From: Rotaria macrura
Lineage: Eukaryota > Rotifera > Eurotatoria > Philodinida > Philodinidae
DNA: 64,000 nt
Direction: 5' to 3'
Assembly (NCBI GenBank): GCA_900239685.1
Contig: OENT01000010.1
Coordinates: 124,001-188,000, forward strand
The notes below the pieces were generated by a model. That model worked only from the letters and a program-made list of their open reading frames with translations, did no database searches and was not told the DNA's origin. The translations under genes were made by a program, and so were the position numbers. This document shows positions 14,401 through 25,890 of this stretch, in pieces. The number at the start of each line of letters is the position of its first letter. The stretch's first letter is position 1.

Positions 14401-17400
14401 TGACACTACATAGCAACGTTTACGTATCGAATCATGCAAATCCTTATTGTTCATGTTAAGTGTAAAGCATGTTATAACCAATTCAAATATAAGAACGAAA
14501 TTCTTAAATGTCAACCGATCTCATTAGAATATTGTGCATCTATAAGCATGTACAATTTTGTTATTCTATGTCAATTCGTACTAGCAAATCTAATGGAAAG
14601 AATGTTTGACTAGAATGACTTGTTCAAACAAATGATCACTTAAAAGTGATGAAAGAGTACATGGTTGATTATTTTTTCTTTTATTCGAACTCTCGTGTCT
14701 AACTTCAAACAAATAGTAACAAGTGATCTAGAAAATGAGGAATGAACCCGATCCATTCGATAAATTGTTCTTGAAACGAAAAAATACATAGGAAGTAGAG
14801 TTGAATGAGTTTGGAAAGGTAATCATGCGCAATGATAAGTCGCGATAATTTCTCCGAAGTTTGTTCTATCTGGAATTTTCAGTGATCTTCTAGAAATTCG
14901 TTTGGTTGAACTACGCTGAAAGTTTATAAACAGTGATTGATCATTTTTGGAAGGAATAGTTTTTGAAAATGAAAGTATTTTAAATCGGTAGAATTGTGTA
15001 TTTCAGTGGGTTTTACAAAACAAAATATGAAATATTCGATTATTTGAAATAGTATTTATGATACTACCTGGGCATTGTTATTAAATCCATCCAGCCAGAA
15101 TGAAAATAATATAGTTGCATGATATTAACAATGAGGAATGTGGTTGGTGTCAGTAATTTAACAGCTAAAACTTCGGATGGAACTACTTCAAGTCCAATCG
15201 ATAAAAGTCTTAAAAACAAAAGAAAACAGAATAAAATATAATCAATCGTTTATTATTTGTCTATATTTGTTTTTGTTAATCAAATCTTACAATTCTTTAC
15301 TAATTTTTGATAATAAGAATTGATTGACTCGTTCAAACTAAAACATGAAAATCTCATCGAAGAATATTCAATTTACTTAAAAGCAAATACTTGATATGTA
15401 TATAATCCAATAAGAATTATCATTGAATATATAATAATCGTTAAATGAAATGTCGATGCGGTTCTTCGCCAAAATCCGAATGAAATCTACACACGAAAAC
15501 AAAGATAGATTTTTCATGTATCACTGACAATAAAAATTTTCTCACTTGGAATGAAAGAATGAAGAATAAATAAAAAACCATGTAAATTATTCGATATATC
15601 ACAACAGTTCCCTGTATACTAACAAGTAAAAGCATTCCACATGAAACGAATATCCAATATTTGGTTAAAAAGTTAATAAACCATTGTCCTATGAATTAAC
15701 AAGTTTCTATCTATAAACCTCAATTGTGATAATGCTTCTTACCCAATCGTTGAGAATATGTATCTCCTGACAAACTCAATTGACGACCTGTACAAGAAAA
15801 TAAGAGATGATTATTTTGCAATATTCAAAAGTTTGAAAAACAAAATCATAAATCAAAAAGTAAGAAAACATTCACACAGTGTGATATTGTATCATTTGCT
15901 TTGTTTTAAATGTACTCATTTCTTACCATGATCAATTCTATAGGTATACAAATTAAATCCCTTTAAAAAATTTCGTCGTACTCGAAGTTATTCGATTGAT
16001 AACTAACCTTCAATTAATCGTATGCTGGGACGTTGTCTTTCATTTTTATATTGTCGTAGTGTTAACCAAAAAAATATCATATACGACGACTAGAAAACAT
16101 ACAATAACGTTGCATGAATCGGAGGGTTCTTTGTTTCATTAACAAACCTTAACAAGTAGTGGAACAAAGGCTGAATTATCAAAATTCGTTCGTATGCCAA
16201 TTTGTTGCATGGTAGGACGATCATAGGCAAAATTAAATTGTTCAAAACTTATTTTAAAACCACAAATATATTGTAATATTAATAGTGAAGTACCATAAAT
16301 CGTAAAAAATGGACTCATTCTTATACACCATTTACGAGAATCAGGTAATACCCAAAGGAGACATGCCCATAGAAGAAATACTAATGTTAATAAACTGTGA
16401 TATGAGATACTCCATGCCTAAAAGTAAACGTTCATTGATTAAAATATTGACAATGAATTCAAACTTTCGTTTCTCTTCTTACTAGCATCGCAATTAAAGA
16501 TAGCAAATAGCTTTGTCGTTCTAATAAACGAAGTAAAGATAGTATGATAAATATGATTCGTCCTTGCCATGTTTGTTCACCAGATTGATCTAGGCTCCAT
16601 CGAGTTCGTGAAATCTCAGGAATAGGTTCTGTTATCTCTGATTTTTCGACCGTCGTAACCAAACTCTAGATGAAACATAAAAACAACGATGATAAAAATT
16701 CTTGAAATGAGAATCAATCAAGCTGCAACACCAATAAAAAGATATTTGAAATCAATAATTAGAAAATGAAAAAGCAAATTGTTTTGGAAATTTTCCGATT
16801 GTAGAAATTCAAATCGAAAGGAATAACTGATGTGATGATGGGAAAAAGATAAAATATTCAGCATCAAGAATATGCACTAGTTCTATTTTTGATGCCAAAC
16901 AGTATAATGTTGGACAGTGTTCACATTTGCTTTTTTTTATTTCGACTCATTATACCCCACAGCTCAAATAGTCGATCTTCTATAAGAAAGAATAATATAA
17001 CAGAGACTAATAATCGTTATCATGAATCTCCACTTCACCATGTGTACACAACATTGATTGTTCGAATTTCTTATTTAAAAAAAATGCATGCTTGAGTATT
17101 TTAGAAAAGCTAGATACAACATTGGAATCTATTTCATTCATGTCGTGACACATTTTCTAGGTATTAAAGCTTCCTAATCCTATCGTTTTCTCTTCGACTA
17201 GTAGACTGACGCCTCTTTCGACCTCACATATTAAAACTATGGTAAGCGCTTATCACTGTCAATAGTTTTCTATTCTACGTATTTCAAAGAACATTAAAAA
17301 AGTCATTTCTTCTAAATAAAATCCTGCTAACATTGCAGGAAAGAAAAGGATCTCTACCATAGGAAACATGAGAAGGTTGCCTTTTTCAAAATATTTTTGT

Positions 17401-19411
17401 CATTTCTTGTACAAATAAAAAAAACTACATTAGCATATAAAATGAACACTTGCAGAGCAACTTCAGTTTTGAGTTAAAGCACCTTTTTTTCTAACGCTTA
17501 CTTGTTAAATATCTCGCGAAATGTCATGGTATATGACTGAAAATTTTACGCCGATCTTTTTCCTTCTGCCTAAAACTTGCATACGATTTATATGTATATA
17601 TACATGTATATATTGGCTGAAAGGTCGACAATTTAGTTTGCCGGTATACATTTTCAAAGTCACGTAGCGAGTGCTGGTTGTATGAAACTTTAAATGTGCG
17701 GAATTATTACTAATATATATATATATATATATATCGTCAATGTTAGTTTTTCGTTTAGTCTCAATGAATAGAATTCTACGTATAGGCAAAATATTGAAGA
17801 GCAGACACCACATGTTTAGATAAATACAAACGCTAACATCAAACCTGTTGATTGAAGCTGTGACGAGTATTCATCTAGTTAATCGACATAAACACGCACA
17901 CATACAAACAACATAAGACAATTTATACAAGCGTGGAAAATGCTCCGGTCGCATTGTTTCTATGTTCAATCATTTTCTTACCTGTTGTTCAATAGATTGT
18001 AGTGTAGTTGCATTCGATGATAATTTCTAAAGAAAAGAAATATTTATCATGAAAGAAAGCAATACATAAACAATATAAATGATTCATTTTAGTTACTTGT
18101 TGAAAAAATGTTCGATTAGTTTCAAAAGCAAAATAAAAGTAGAGTAGTAAAATGGCACATGGATTAATATAGTCATTCCATGCAAGATTAGTTACGATAT
18201 AAGGTTCACCTCTCGTACAGTTATTTGTTACAATCGCTGTTAAGCCTGTCACACTGTTCAAAAAGATAACAATACATGCATACTCATTAAAAATTGTGTA
18301 TATCTACAATCACAGTGAATTCCCTACTTGCTCCATAATGATAATGGTATTAATGCTTCTTGAAAAAATGTAAATTGATAAAGATATAGAATAAGTAAAT
18401 GCATCCCGGCATAAATGACTAATGATGCACGAAACAATTCAAATCTTTTGCCAAATTTAACAGACAATGACCATAGGAAGGCAATCGTAAGAAAGAAAAT
18501 AAAATAAACCGAATTCAATATACTGGGATCGATAAAAGCAACGAAACCGACAATAACAAATTGAATGAATAGACGCATAAATCTCACTATCGATAATAAT
18601 CGTGACCAAATCTTTCTTTTCTGTATTGTGCCTGTACTCATATTTATTGAAGGTGGTGTAGTTGTTGTATTTGATGTTGTAGAAGCTTGAAATTCTTCTA
18701 GTTGATGGCGCCTTATAGAGTTTAATACACGTCTGACAACAATCAAACATGCTGTGGATAAAGAAAAAATTATAATATCCGGAAAGATCAATCGTAAGAT
18801 TCGAATAGCACCAGCATTATCCAAACTAAAATAGAAGAATATTTAAAAACAAAAATAGTAAACATAGACTATATTCATCTAAGACTATCTACCGTTCTAA
18901 ACCGAAATATTGCAAAATTTTAGTGATTTCAGTACCTAGAAAAGAAAGTTAACCAAAAGCAAGTTTTATTTATTTTTCAAATTACTTAAATACATACAAT
19001 TATTAAGTGTATGACCATACGGTTTTTTTGCAACAAGAATTGATTGAAAGATTATCTGAGCAATAATAGCGAGAAGACTAACGATAGCTGCGATGAGGAC
19101 AAATAGACGATAGCGAGCTACAAATCAAAGTTTCATTTCTAATTAATATATTTTCAAATAGATGCATCAGTTTTGTTTTAATACTTCGAATATTTTTTTG
19201 GTTAATGATACCCAACCATGGTATAGTAAGAAGAAGACATCCATAGATCGATGAAGTAACAGAGAATCGGAATACCGTTCCTAAAGATTTATTTGAAAAT
19301 AATATTATTGATTAATATACGAAATAAGAGAATATTTCATATATATTTACCACTGAGTAATGCAATAGGAAGAAGAATAAATATCAGACTAGTTAAGATT
19401 GTTCGAACCAT
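2170..19411 (-). CDS. PIEZO: PIEZO mechanosensitive ion channel, complete multi-exon gene
   Basis: Trimeric mechanically gated cation channel of the plasma membrane. About 30 exons read right to left. The start at 19411 opens MVRTILTSLIFILLPIALLSG, which aligns with the Piezo1 N-terminus. First exons are 19411-19351, 19280-19185, 19117-18998, 18935-18893 and 18825-18328. Later landmarks: FINFFFYKF-like YLTNFVFYRFGLEV near 13.15 kb; AGTTRVSLLGLGYLIACFYF near 11.5 kb; FLLLQKRIFG followed by a charged coiled-coil/clasp region near 9.7-9.9 kb; MIINHLTSGALLSMPLPLSI near 8.6 kb; LRTIMDWIFTDTSLGLTSW near 5.9 kb; and the extracellular cap between about 5.5 and 3.2 kb. The last shared exon (3272-3188) ends SFLTRYG. 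Two alternative terminal exons follow, at 2890-2632 and 2419-2170. Hydrophobic helices recur throughout, as expected for a 38-TM protein. One intron carries a MITE. I did not resolve every internal exon, so the exact length (probably above 2,000 residues) is uncertain. Confidence 0.95.
2461..2466 (-). terminator. Poly(A) signal-type hexamer between the two PIEZO last exons
   Basis: On the minus strand this reads AATAAA. It lies about 166 bases past the stop of terminal exon A and before the acceptor of terminal exon B. It is placed correctly for transcripts ending with exon A. The hexamer is common in AT-rich DNA, so this is suggestive only. Confidence 0.4.
2632..2890 (-). other. PIEZO: PIEZO alternative terminal exon A (proximal)
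   Basis: The acceptor TTTATATCCACTGTAG sits just before 2890. The exon joins in phase to the shared exon ending TAT GG at 3188, giving RYG-IVGIYISIISVAASFI and then TIMFDELPQVDALW, DRLIYIYRNPQV and LLYWTRETTNTE before its own TAG. This is the PIEZO inner helix plus intracellular C-terminal domain, 85 residues, homologous to mouse Piezo1 residues from about 2460 to 2547. Compared with the distal exon it has D rather than N after MF, and RNPQ instead of RSPE. A poly(A)-type hexamer lies downstream at 2461-2466, before the distal copy. Confidence 0.88.
7327..7537. mobile_element. hAT-type MITE inside a PIEZO intron
   Basis: The element is 211 bp with perfect 14-bp terminal inverted repeats, CAGGGGCGTACCGA at the left and TCGGTACGCCCCTG at the right. 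It is flanked on both sides by the same 8 bases, AAAATCGT. An 8-bp target duplication plus termini of the CAGGGGC type identify the hAT superfamily. It has no coding capacity. Inside, the motif GCAGGGGGGC followed by GTAA or TTTA recurs three times, which looks like subterminal repeats. The intact target duplication and matching ends suggest a fairly recent insertion. Confidence 0.9.
17711..17734. repeat. (TA)n microsatellite in a PIEZO intron
   Basis: A run of about twelve TA units lies in the 1.3-kb intron between the exons near 16.6 and 18.0 kb. Confidence 0.9.
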
Positions 19412-20171
19412 TAATGATAGTTTCCTAGTAGATGGTAACAAAAAGAAAATAAATCATTTGATAGATAGCAATTATTCGATCAATTTTTCTTTCTATTTTA
19501 TAAATTCTAACACAGTGAAGTACAAAAAAGTAGCAAACAACAACTAATGTTAGGCATTTGCTAATTTAAACTTTGATTTACTCGTATCATTTCATCAAGA
19601 ATTACAAATGTTAACGGTTATGTTCGATCTCGGCAAGAAATTCAGTCACGTCAGCGCTAACTATCTTCGTGATATATTTTACCCTTCACAAATATTCGCT
19701 AATAATGTTTTTTCTTCAAAATGCAAATAGAACACACGCAAGCATGCAAGAAAGAATTGTAAAGGAACAATGTATTCCTTTTTAACGAATAACTAATCAT
19801 GATATGTGAATAGTGGTCTCTGTAACTCGTTGTCACTTTCTTATAAATCTAATCACAGAACCAATGTCAGCAGTATCGTAGAATAACAGTTTCCACAATC
19901 GAACTTCTTTCTTGTTCGTTTCAATCTGACGCCATGGTCTTTTATATTTTCATGTAAAACATGAAACATCAGATGAAAAATGTTAGTTTGATTCTATAAA
20001 TTAGACATATTTTTAGACAAAAATATTTTACTACCTACGTAGTTAAAAAAAGATCAATGATTCTAATTAAAAAATAAATACTTTAGTGGCAAACATAATC
20101 ATAGAACTCCGATGAAATCTAAATCTCATCGATGATGACTGAACTCCATTGTATTACGCATGTTCTCTTAC

Positions 20172-20506
20172 TTCTCCTCGACTACTAACGGTATTGAAGG
20201 TACTAGCACAGATGTTGGAGATGAAATATTGCCGATATTTGTTGAATTTTCCGTAGCATGATTTTTCAATGCTTGCTGATTCAATTGAGATAGATTGAGA
20301 TCTTGTTGTTTATGTAATATTGAATGACTACTTGATGTAAAATATGAATTCTTCTTGTTATCATTGTCATGATTATGATTCAGTATTTGTCTTCGTCGTG
20401 GATGTGAATGTTGGAGTTCAATATCATTTTTATCAGTACATGATGATGATGATCTTTGACTATTGGGATCTTTTGGACGTGAATAAATTTTATTGAAAAA
20501 CATCAT
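20172..20506 (-). other. Candidate extra 5' exon of PIEZO (N-terminal extension) or exon of an unknown gene
   Basis: Reading left from the ATG pair at 20501-20506 there are 111 open codons, starting MMFFNKIYSRPKDPNSQR. The stretch is hydrophilic and rich in Ser, Asn, Gln and His, with no recognisable domain. The frame ends at GAG AA|GTAAGA, a strong splice donor, immediately before an in-frame TAA. A good acceptor (pyrimidine run, CTACTAG) lies at 19425, in front of GAAACTATCATTA and the canonical PIEZO ATG at 19411. Joining the two keeps the frame and yields EEKKLSLMVRTIL. So this could encode a disordered cytosolic N-terminal extension of PIEZO. It could also be a 5' leader or a separate gene ending in TAA. 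The open frame continues upstream of the two ATGs. I do not recognise the sequence itself. Confidence 0.45.
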
Positions 20507-21304
20507 TATATTAAGTGAATATACGCAAATATGAAACAATCGTTTCTCTTCAGTTGGTTTATTATAACTTAAGCAATGCGAGTAAAGAATGGTAAATGAA
20601 GACGAAACGATAGTTACAAACTGTCTTCTATTTTTTCTGTTAGTGATGATGGAATTGATAAGTGTAAAAAGTGATTGTAGGCGTTGAAAACATTATAGAT
20701 GAGAAGAGGAAAAAGTATTTACAAATGACTTATGTATTCTCTTTTTTCTGCTTTGCCGTTGTTTTTTCGCACCTAATGAGTAAAGGCGTAGGGTTTAGAG
20801 AGACATTTGTATATACTAAAGAACAAAACTTTTCGTTTGCTGTTCTTCGTATTTCGTGGTTCTTTCTCTTTTATGGTATCATTAAATATCATAAATATAT
20901 ATTCATGTACAACATGAAAATAAGACGATATGATTCTACGTTGGAATAGTCAAGAGCCTATTTATCTTACCTACCAATGCTAAGATGATTATTTTTGTTT
21001 GAATGTTGTGTGACTGTTCGTAGAAATATTTTCCGTCATAAAACTATGTACAAACAAAAGAGGAGAGAAAAAAATATAAGCGACTAATCTACAAAGACCA
21101 ATAAGGGGAATTGGACTCGTTTTTGTGTATCATTTTCTCTTTATTTTTATTTATTTAATATGACAAGATAGTTTTTATTTTGTTCCCGGATGTTACAACA
21201 ACAAAAAAGAAAACAAATTTTTAAAGAGAAATGATTGTTTTGTTTTTATTTTCTTATTTGAATGTATCATTTGATTTTCAATGATATTTAATTGTTATAA
21301 TAAT
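20507..21304. other. Spacer upstream of PIEZO, downstream of RPS19
   Basis: The stretch is AT-rich. The open frame of the candidate PIEZO 5' exon extends some 100 bases into it on the minus strand (AAAAATAGAAGACAG... onward), but I see no clear start or acceptor. It presumably holds the 3'UTR of RPS19 (minus strand) and the PIEZO promoter. A short + strand open frame at 20671-20949 has no recognisable features. Confidence 0.4.
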
Positions 21305-21766
21305 TTATTGTTGTTGTTGTTGTCGAGCAAGTTTTTCGGCTACTTGTTTGGCTATCGTATCCATGTTTCGTCGTCCGACTTGTGAAAGTACACGACCACC
21401 TGATGGATGTTTTTCGACAAGTTTGGCTTTTTCAAGTGATTGAATACATTTACGTACGACACTACGTGAACCACGTTGGAAGTGCGACGGACGAACACCC
21501 TTACGTTTACGACCACCATAGACGCGTGTAAAAGCACCAACACCTGTTCGACGTAAGTAGAGAAATCGTGCGATCGATGCACATCGAGTGAAATACCAAT
21601 CTGGATCGACTGGTGCCATTTCTTTGTGAATACCTAATTTAACGATGTCCACCCAATTATTAGATGGTACTTCAAGTTTGCCTGTTTTTTTGAGAAATTC
21701 GGCAAATGCAACTGTAAATTGTTGTTGATCGACATCTTTGACGGAACCACGATCGATTGAGTCCAT
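21305..21766 (-). CDS. RPS19: 40S ribosomal protein S19 (eS19)
   Basis: Component of the small ribosomal subunit head, needed for 18S rRNA 3' maturation (family knowledge). A single uninterrupted frame of 153 residues; human is 145. Landmarks: [23 protein letters not shown], quoted here only in part as KDVDQQQF and FLKKTGKL (human KDVNQQEF, FLKKSGKL); [67 protein letters not shown]; and [20 protein letters not shown]. The C-terminus ends in a Gln run that the human protein lacks. The ATG at 21766 is the only start that gives the conserved N-terminus. The coding part has no intron, unlike most neighbours. Confidence 0.97.
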   Translation of the reverse strand: MDSIDRGSVKDVDQQQFTVAFAEFLKKTGKLEVPSNNWVDIVKLGIHKEMAPVDPDWYFTRCASIARFLYLRRTGVGAFTRVYGGRKRKGVRPSHFQRGSRSVVRKCIQSLEKAKLVEKHPSGGRVLSQVGRRNMDTIAKQVAEKLARQQQQQ

Positions 21767-24700
21767 TGCTTTTGTTATATTTTTCTCTTAGATTCTGTTA
21801 AAAAGAAGAGAATCTAAAATGTTCAAGAAAAACAAGCATTGTTCATTTTATGAAATTCTTCAATAGTGTAGTATATAAACTAATCAATACAATGAAATGC
21901 AGATAGCGAAATGAAAAAAAATAAATAAATAAAAAGCATTTCATTATTACCCTAATGGTTTGCTCTCCTATTAGCCATCGATCCATTCACAGACATCAAC
22001 CCTCTGATGAACATGCTTATAGTAAGTATAATCATAAAAGCCTAATTAAAATCACTCGAAATTAATAAAAACGTCATTTTCATTCTAATTTAATCATTCT
22101 AATTAAGAATGTAAATTATATTTCATCGAAACTATAGATGTCGCATGTCGACACAAATCTACATTTTATTACCATGTGTGATCTTGGAATATTTGGGAAG
22201 ATTATGGAAAGAACATTTCAGTGTTGTTACATCATAAGGTTTTAATCTCTTTTCCATTATTCATCTGAAAAATCAATTTAATCAATAGACCTTATTTTCT
22301 ACGAAACGCCATAGTCGTCTATATCATGAACATGAACTTCACGATTAGAAATCAGTACGATAATACCAATTGAGTAGTAAATCCACCAACTAGTCGATCG
22401 ATTATTTTTTTCTAGGAGAATTAAAAAATCTACAACTGGAATGATTTTGCATAGGATCTCAGACTTCACTCTTCATTTGGTACAAAATTGTTGTCACACT
22501 TATTCAACGGTTTTTCTTTTATACTGAAGTACCATTATTACATAGGTTATTCTCATTAGCATTGTTTATAATCAAGAATTGTACTCACTCGTTATAGTGA
22601 TTGACCGAAGAAGAAAGTGCAATAGAACATTACGAAGGTCGAATAATTTCTGATTGACTATACATACTAGTTCTAGTGAGTGTTATACTATAAAATCTTA
22701 TCATATTATGCATATGCATGGTACATTAGTTAATGCTATGACACTACAGTAAACATAGCATAGTATAAATGTACTATAGGTATTTTCCAACTCAGAAGAT
22801 TTGTATTCTCTTCACGTATGTTGTTAACTGTAGTTACGTTTTTTTTATTTTAGTGTGTCTGGTATTTTCCTTAATATGATCTTTCCTTTTTTTCCGATTC
22901 CTATCTTTTTTGTTTTGATTGAATAACTCAAGTATTTTTCCAGTTGTTTTGGATTGCTCCTTACAATATTTCATCTGTTCCCTACCATCTTACATAAGTA
23001 CCTATTGTTCCTATGCGATTTGATAGTTACAATTACAGCCATAAAATACGCTCATCATACAAAGAAAAGTCGTGAGTAATCATACTTCTTTTTTCAACTG
23101 AGTATCATTGCACACATTGTATATAGGGATGTTTAGTTTTATATCGATCAATAGTATCGTAGTTTTGTTTCTCTTGTTTGAAAATTTTTCTTCATCGATT
23201 GATAGTTCTGTCGATGACGAAACAAACGATATCAGTAGAAATTCATTCTAGTCATAGCTAAAATTTATTCCCATCGATGTTACATCATAATCGAGTAATG
23301 TGTTGGTAGTGATAATTTCGATATGCGAAATTTCGAACTTCGAAAAGATTCTTGAATAGAATCGATTGATACACATACGAAAACTGCACTTATCTGTCAA
23401 AGTCTGGCGAGTGAACTGAAAGGGTTGTGCGTTGAAGAATATTTGCACTAATAGTTATAATCAATCATTTGATTGATAATATGATCACTGTGTATCTCAA
23501 GATGTGCAATGGCTAGATATTCGAAGTTAATTCCACTTATTATAATGTTTTCTCCTACGGCTTCCATCTCAATGCAATAACTAAAATGTTTGTTGATGAA
23601 AAAAATATAACAGTTCTAGGACGCTAACGATTAAATTGAGCCGAAAATGTATCCGCAACAATAAATACCCAAATTATCTCCATAGGTAACTATGTATATT
23701 CGGGTCGTATTTCACAATATTATTCATTCACAGAAAATATACTCTTTAGATTCAGTGAGAAAATGATCATCACCTCTCTGTTTGCTATTCAATCATTGAA
23801 GTGCTCTAGTAATAAATAGTTTTCATGTAGAACATTTTTCTTGTAGGCACATTACATAATCTAGCAATATAAGCACACATTTAATAAACTGTGAAAATTT
23901 CCATATTTCAAATGTGAGAATATTTTCCTATCAATATTACTGATTTCACCGCAGGACATGTGTGCATCGACTCTATACTATAGAAAAAAAAATCAGCGCA
24001 ATACTTATTATTCGTTGAATTATTCAGCATAATGAAACGAAACAAAAAATCAATGCTGATTCTTGAATCAAATCCTTGAAAAAAATAATCGAACCAATAG
24101 TTGAACCTTGAAAAAGAACACTCATTTCAAGATCAATTTCATCAAAAAGCTATTTGTATGGTCTCTATTTAAACAACAAAATTCGATCAATATATATTAA
24201 AAATATTTTCTTTCACATCTCAATAGGTTTTGCTGCCAGTAAAATGGATTCTTTCTTTATGTGTCGCCTCTTCCTCTCCTGCTCAGGCATTAGAAATGAA
24301 TATAAAATGCAAACGATGGGGGGGGGGGAGAGGAGTGAGACACATGGTATAACATGTCGCATGCAGATGAAGTATGATTTTAAACACATCGGTCTTGAGT
24401 ACTTTCTTTCTTTTTATTCACGACTAAGAGAAGTACATATGTCATTTAATTATGATTTTCGTGTGCGTATCAAGTGTGATCAATTTTCTCACAGTTATTC
24501 TAAGGTATCAAAAGTATTGTTTCTTAAGTAGACATCTTGAAAATCAGTCGAATTGAATCAGATTATCGTTTTCTGTATCTAACGTAAACAATTGGAGTAC
24601 TCGTTTTAGTAAGGCCCCTATCGTTACAAGTTTACATTGGTTCATTGCTGTAATGCATTATTGGCCAGACAGCCAGCAGTGTAACATTGAATGATTCATC

Positions 24701-24960
24701 GGCCAATCAAAGAAAATTTTAAAAAGAAGAAGAATATGTGTTTTTTCTTCGTGAGTAATAATAAAAACAAATATATATGGCCTTAACTTGTCTCTTTTCT
24801 TATTCTATTTTGTTAAAAGTTCTCATCTCTACATTTTATGTTCTTGAATTGACTGAATTTTAACGACAACTGTTTAGTTTTTACTACCGTGTTGTTCTGA
24901 TAGCTCTTTTCAAGCATATGAATGATTGATTTATGTAAATTTCTTTTTGTCTAGATAATA
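21767..24960. other. 3.2-kb intergenic region, no gene recognised
   Basis: This region separates divergently transcribed RPS19 (-) and the cytochrome b5 reductase gene (+), so it should contain both promoters. It is AT-rich, with a poly-G run at about 24319-24328. A 125-codon open frame at 24154-24531 (+) has no family resemblance and atypical composition, and I do not call it. A TTTTTGTCTAG acceptor-like site lies just upstream of the reductase ATG, so a 5'UTR intron is possible. Confidence 0.5.
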
Positions 24961-25890
24961 ATGTCCATCGATACGTTAACTATTTCAGTAATCGGTGGTG
25001 TTGGTATTATTTGCCTCGTAGCATTTTATCTATTAAAAAATAAAAGTCCATCTGGCAATTCTAAAAATGCTAAGCATAAAAATGTCACTATTGCATTGAA
25101 AAATCCTGATATTAAATATTCATTCACACTGTGTCATAAAGAAAATATTTCTCATGATACACGTTTATTTCGTTTTCAACTACCATCAACAAAACATGTT
25201 CTCGGTCTACCTGTAGGTCAACATATTTATCTCACAGCGCACATCAACGGTGAACTAGTCAAGCGACCATATACGCCAACAACATCTGATGATAATCAAG
25301 GTTATTTCGATCTAGTTGTTAAAATCTATCCTAATGGTAAAATGACTCAATATCTTGATAAATTTTCTATTGGTCAAGCAATTGATGTTAGTGGTCCATC
25401 AGGTAATCTGATTTATAGAGGTAATGGCATATTCGACATACGCCCACGTAAACCTGATCCATTTGTTAGTCGTCGTATTCACCGACTTGGTTTAATCGCA
25501 GGTGGCACAGGTATAACACCGATGTATCAGATATTAAATGAGATTTTGAAAGAACAAGAATCTATGACACCCAGTGATCGTGTTAATATTGAAATGTGGC
25601 TTCTGTTTGCTAATCAAACTGAACAGGATATTTTATTACGTCAGGAATTAGAAACATTAGCTGCATCGAATTCCGATCGATTCAGAATATGGTATACAAT
25701 TGACCGTGGAAGTGATGATTGGAAATATTCAAAAGGTTTTATCAATGAAGATTTGTTAAGAGAACATATGCCACCGCCAGGTGATGATACTTTAATTTGC
25801 ATTTGTGGTCCACCAGGAATGATTAAATTTGCATGCATACCAAATTTAGATAAATTGGGTTATAGAGAGAGTATGCGATTTACATTTTAA
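24961..25890 (+). CDS. CYB5R: NADH-cytochrome b5 reductase, membrane-anchored
   Basis: FAD enzyme that moves electrons from NADH to cytochrome b5 for lipid desaturation, sterol synthesis and haem-protein reduction. Single exon, 309 residues (human CYB5R1-3 are about 300). Residues 7-25 form a hydrophobic N-terminal anchor, then a Lys-rich linker. The FAD domain carries RPYTPTT at 102-108 and GPSGN at 145-149. The NADH domain carries GGTGITPM at 181-188 and CGPPGMI at 282-288. The C-terminus RFTF matches the usual aromatic ending. Between GPSGN and the NADH domain, the FAD-contact stretch GIFDIRP is like vertebrate F-x-IRPDK. The anchor points to the ER or outer mitochondrial membrane. Orthology to one particular human paralogue cannot be settled by eye. 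It is intronless in the coding region, unlike most other genes here. Confidence 0.96.
   Translation: MSIDTLTISVIGGVGIICLVAFYLLKNKSPSGNSKNAKHKNVTIALKNPDIKYSFTLCHKENISHDTRLFRFQLPSTKHVLGLPVGQHIYLTAHINGELVKRPYTPTTSDDNQGYFDLVVKIYPNGKMTQYLDKFSIGQAIDVSGPSGNLIYRGNGIFDIRPRKPDPFVSRRIHRLGLIAGGTGITPMYQILNEILKEQESMTPSDRVNIEMWLLFANQTEQDILLRQELETLAASNSDRFRIWYTIDRGSDDWKYSKGFINEDLLREHMPPPGDDTLICICGPPGMIKFACIPNLDKLGYRESMRFTF

Noticed and set aside
24154-24531. 125-codon open frame on the + strand
   Set aside because: No recognisable domain, no splice sites, and the frame runs across a poly-G tract. It looks like chance.
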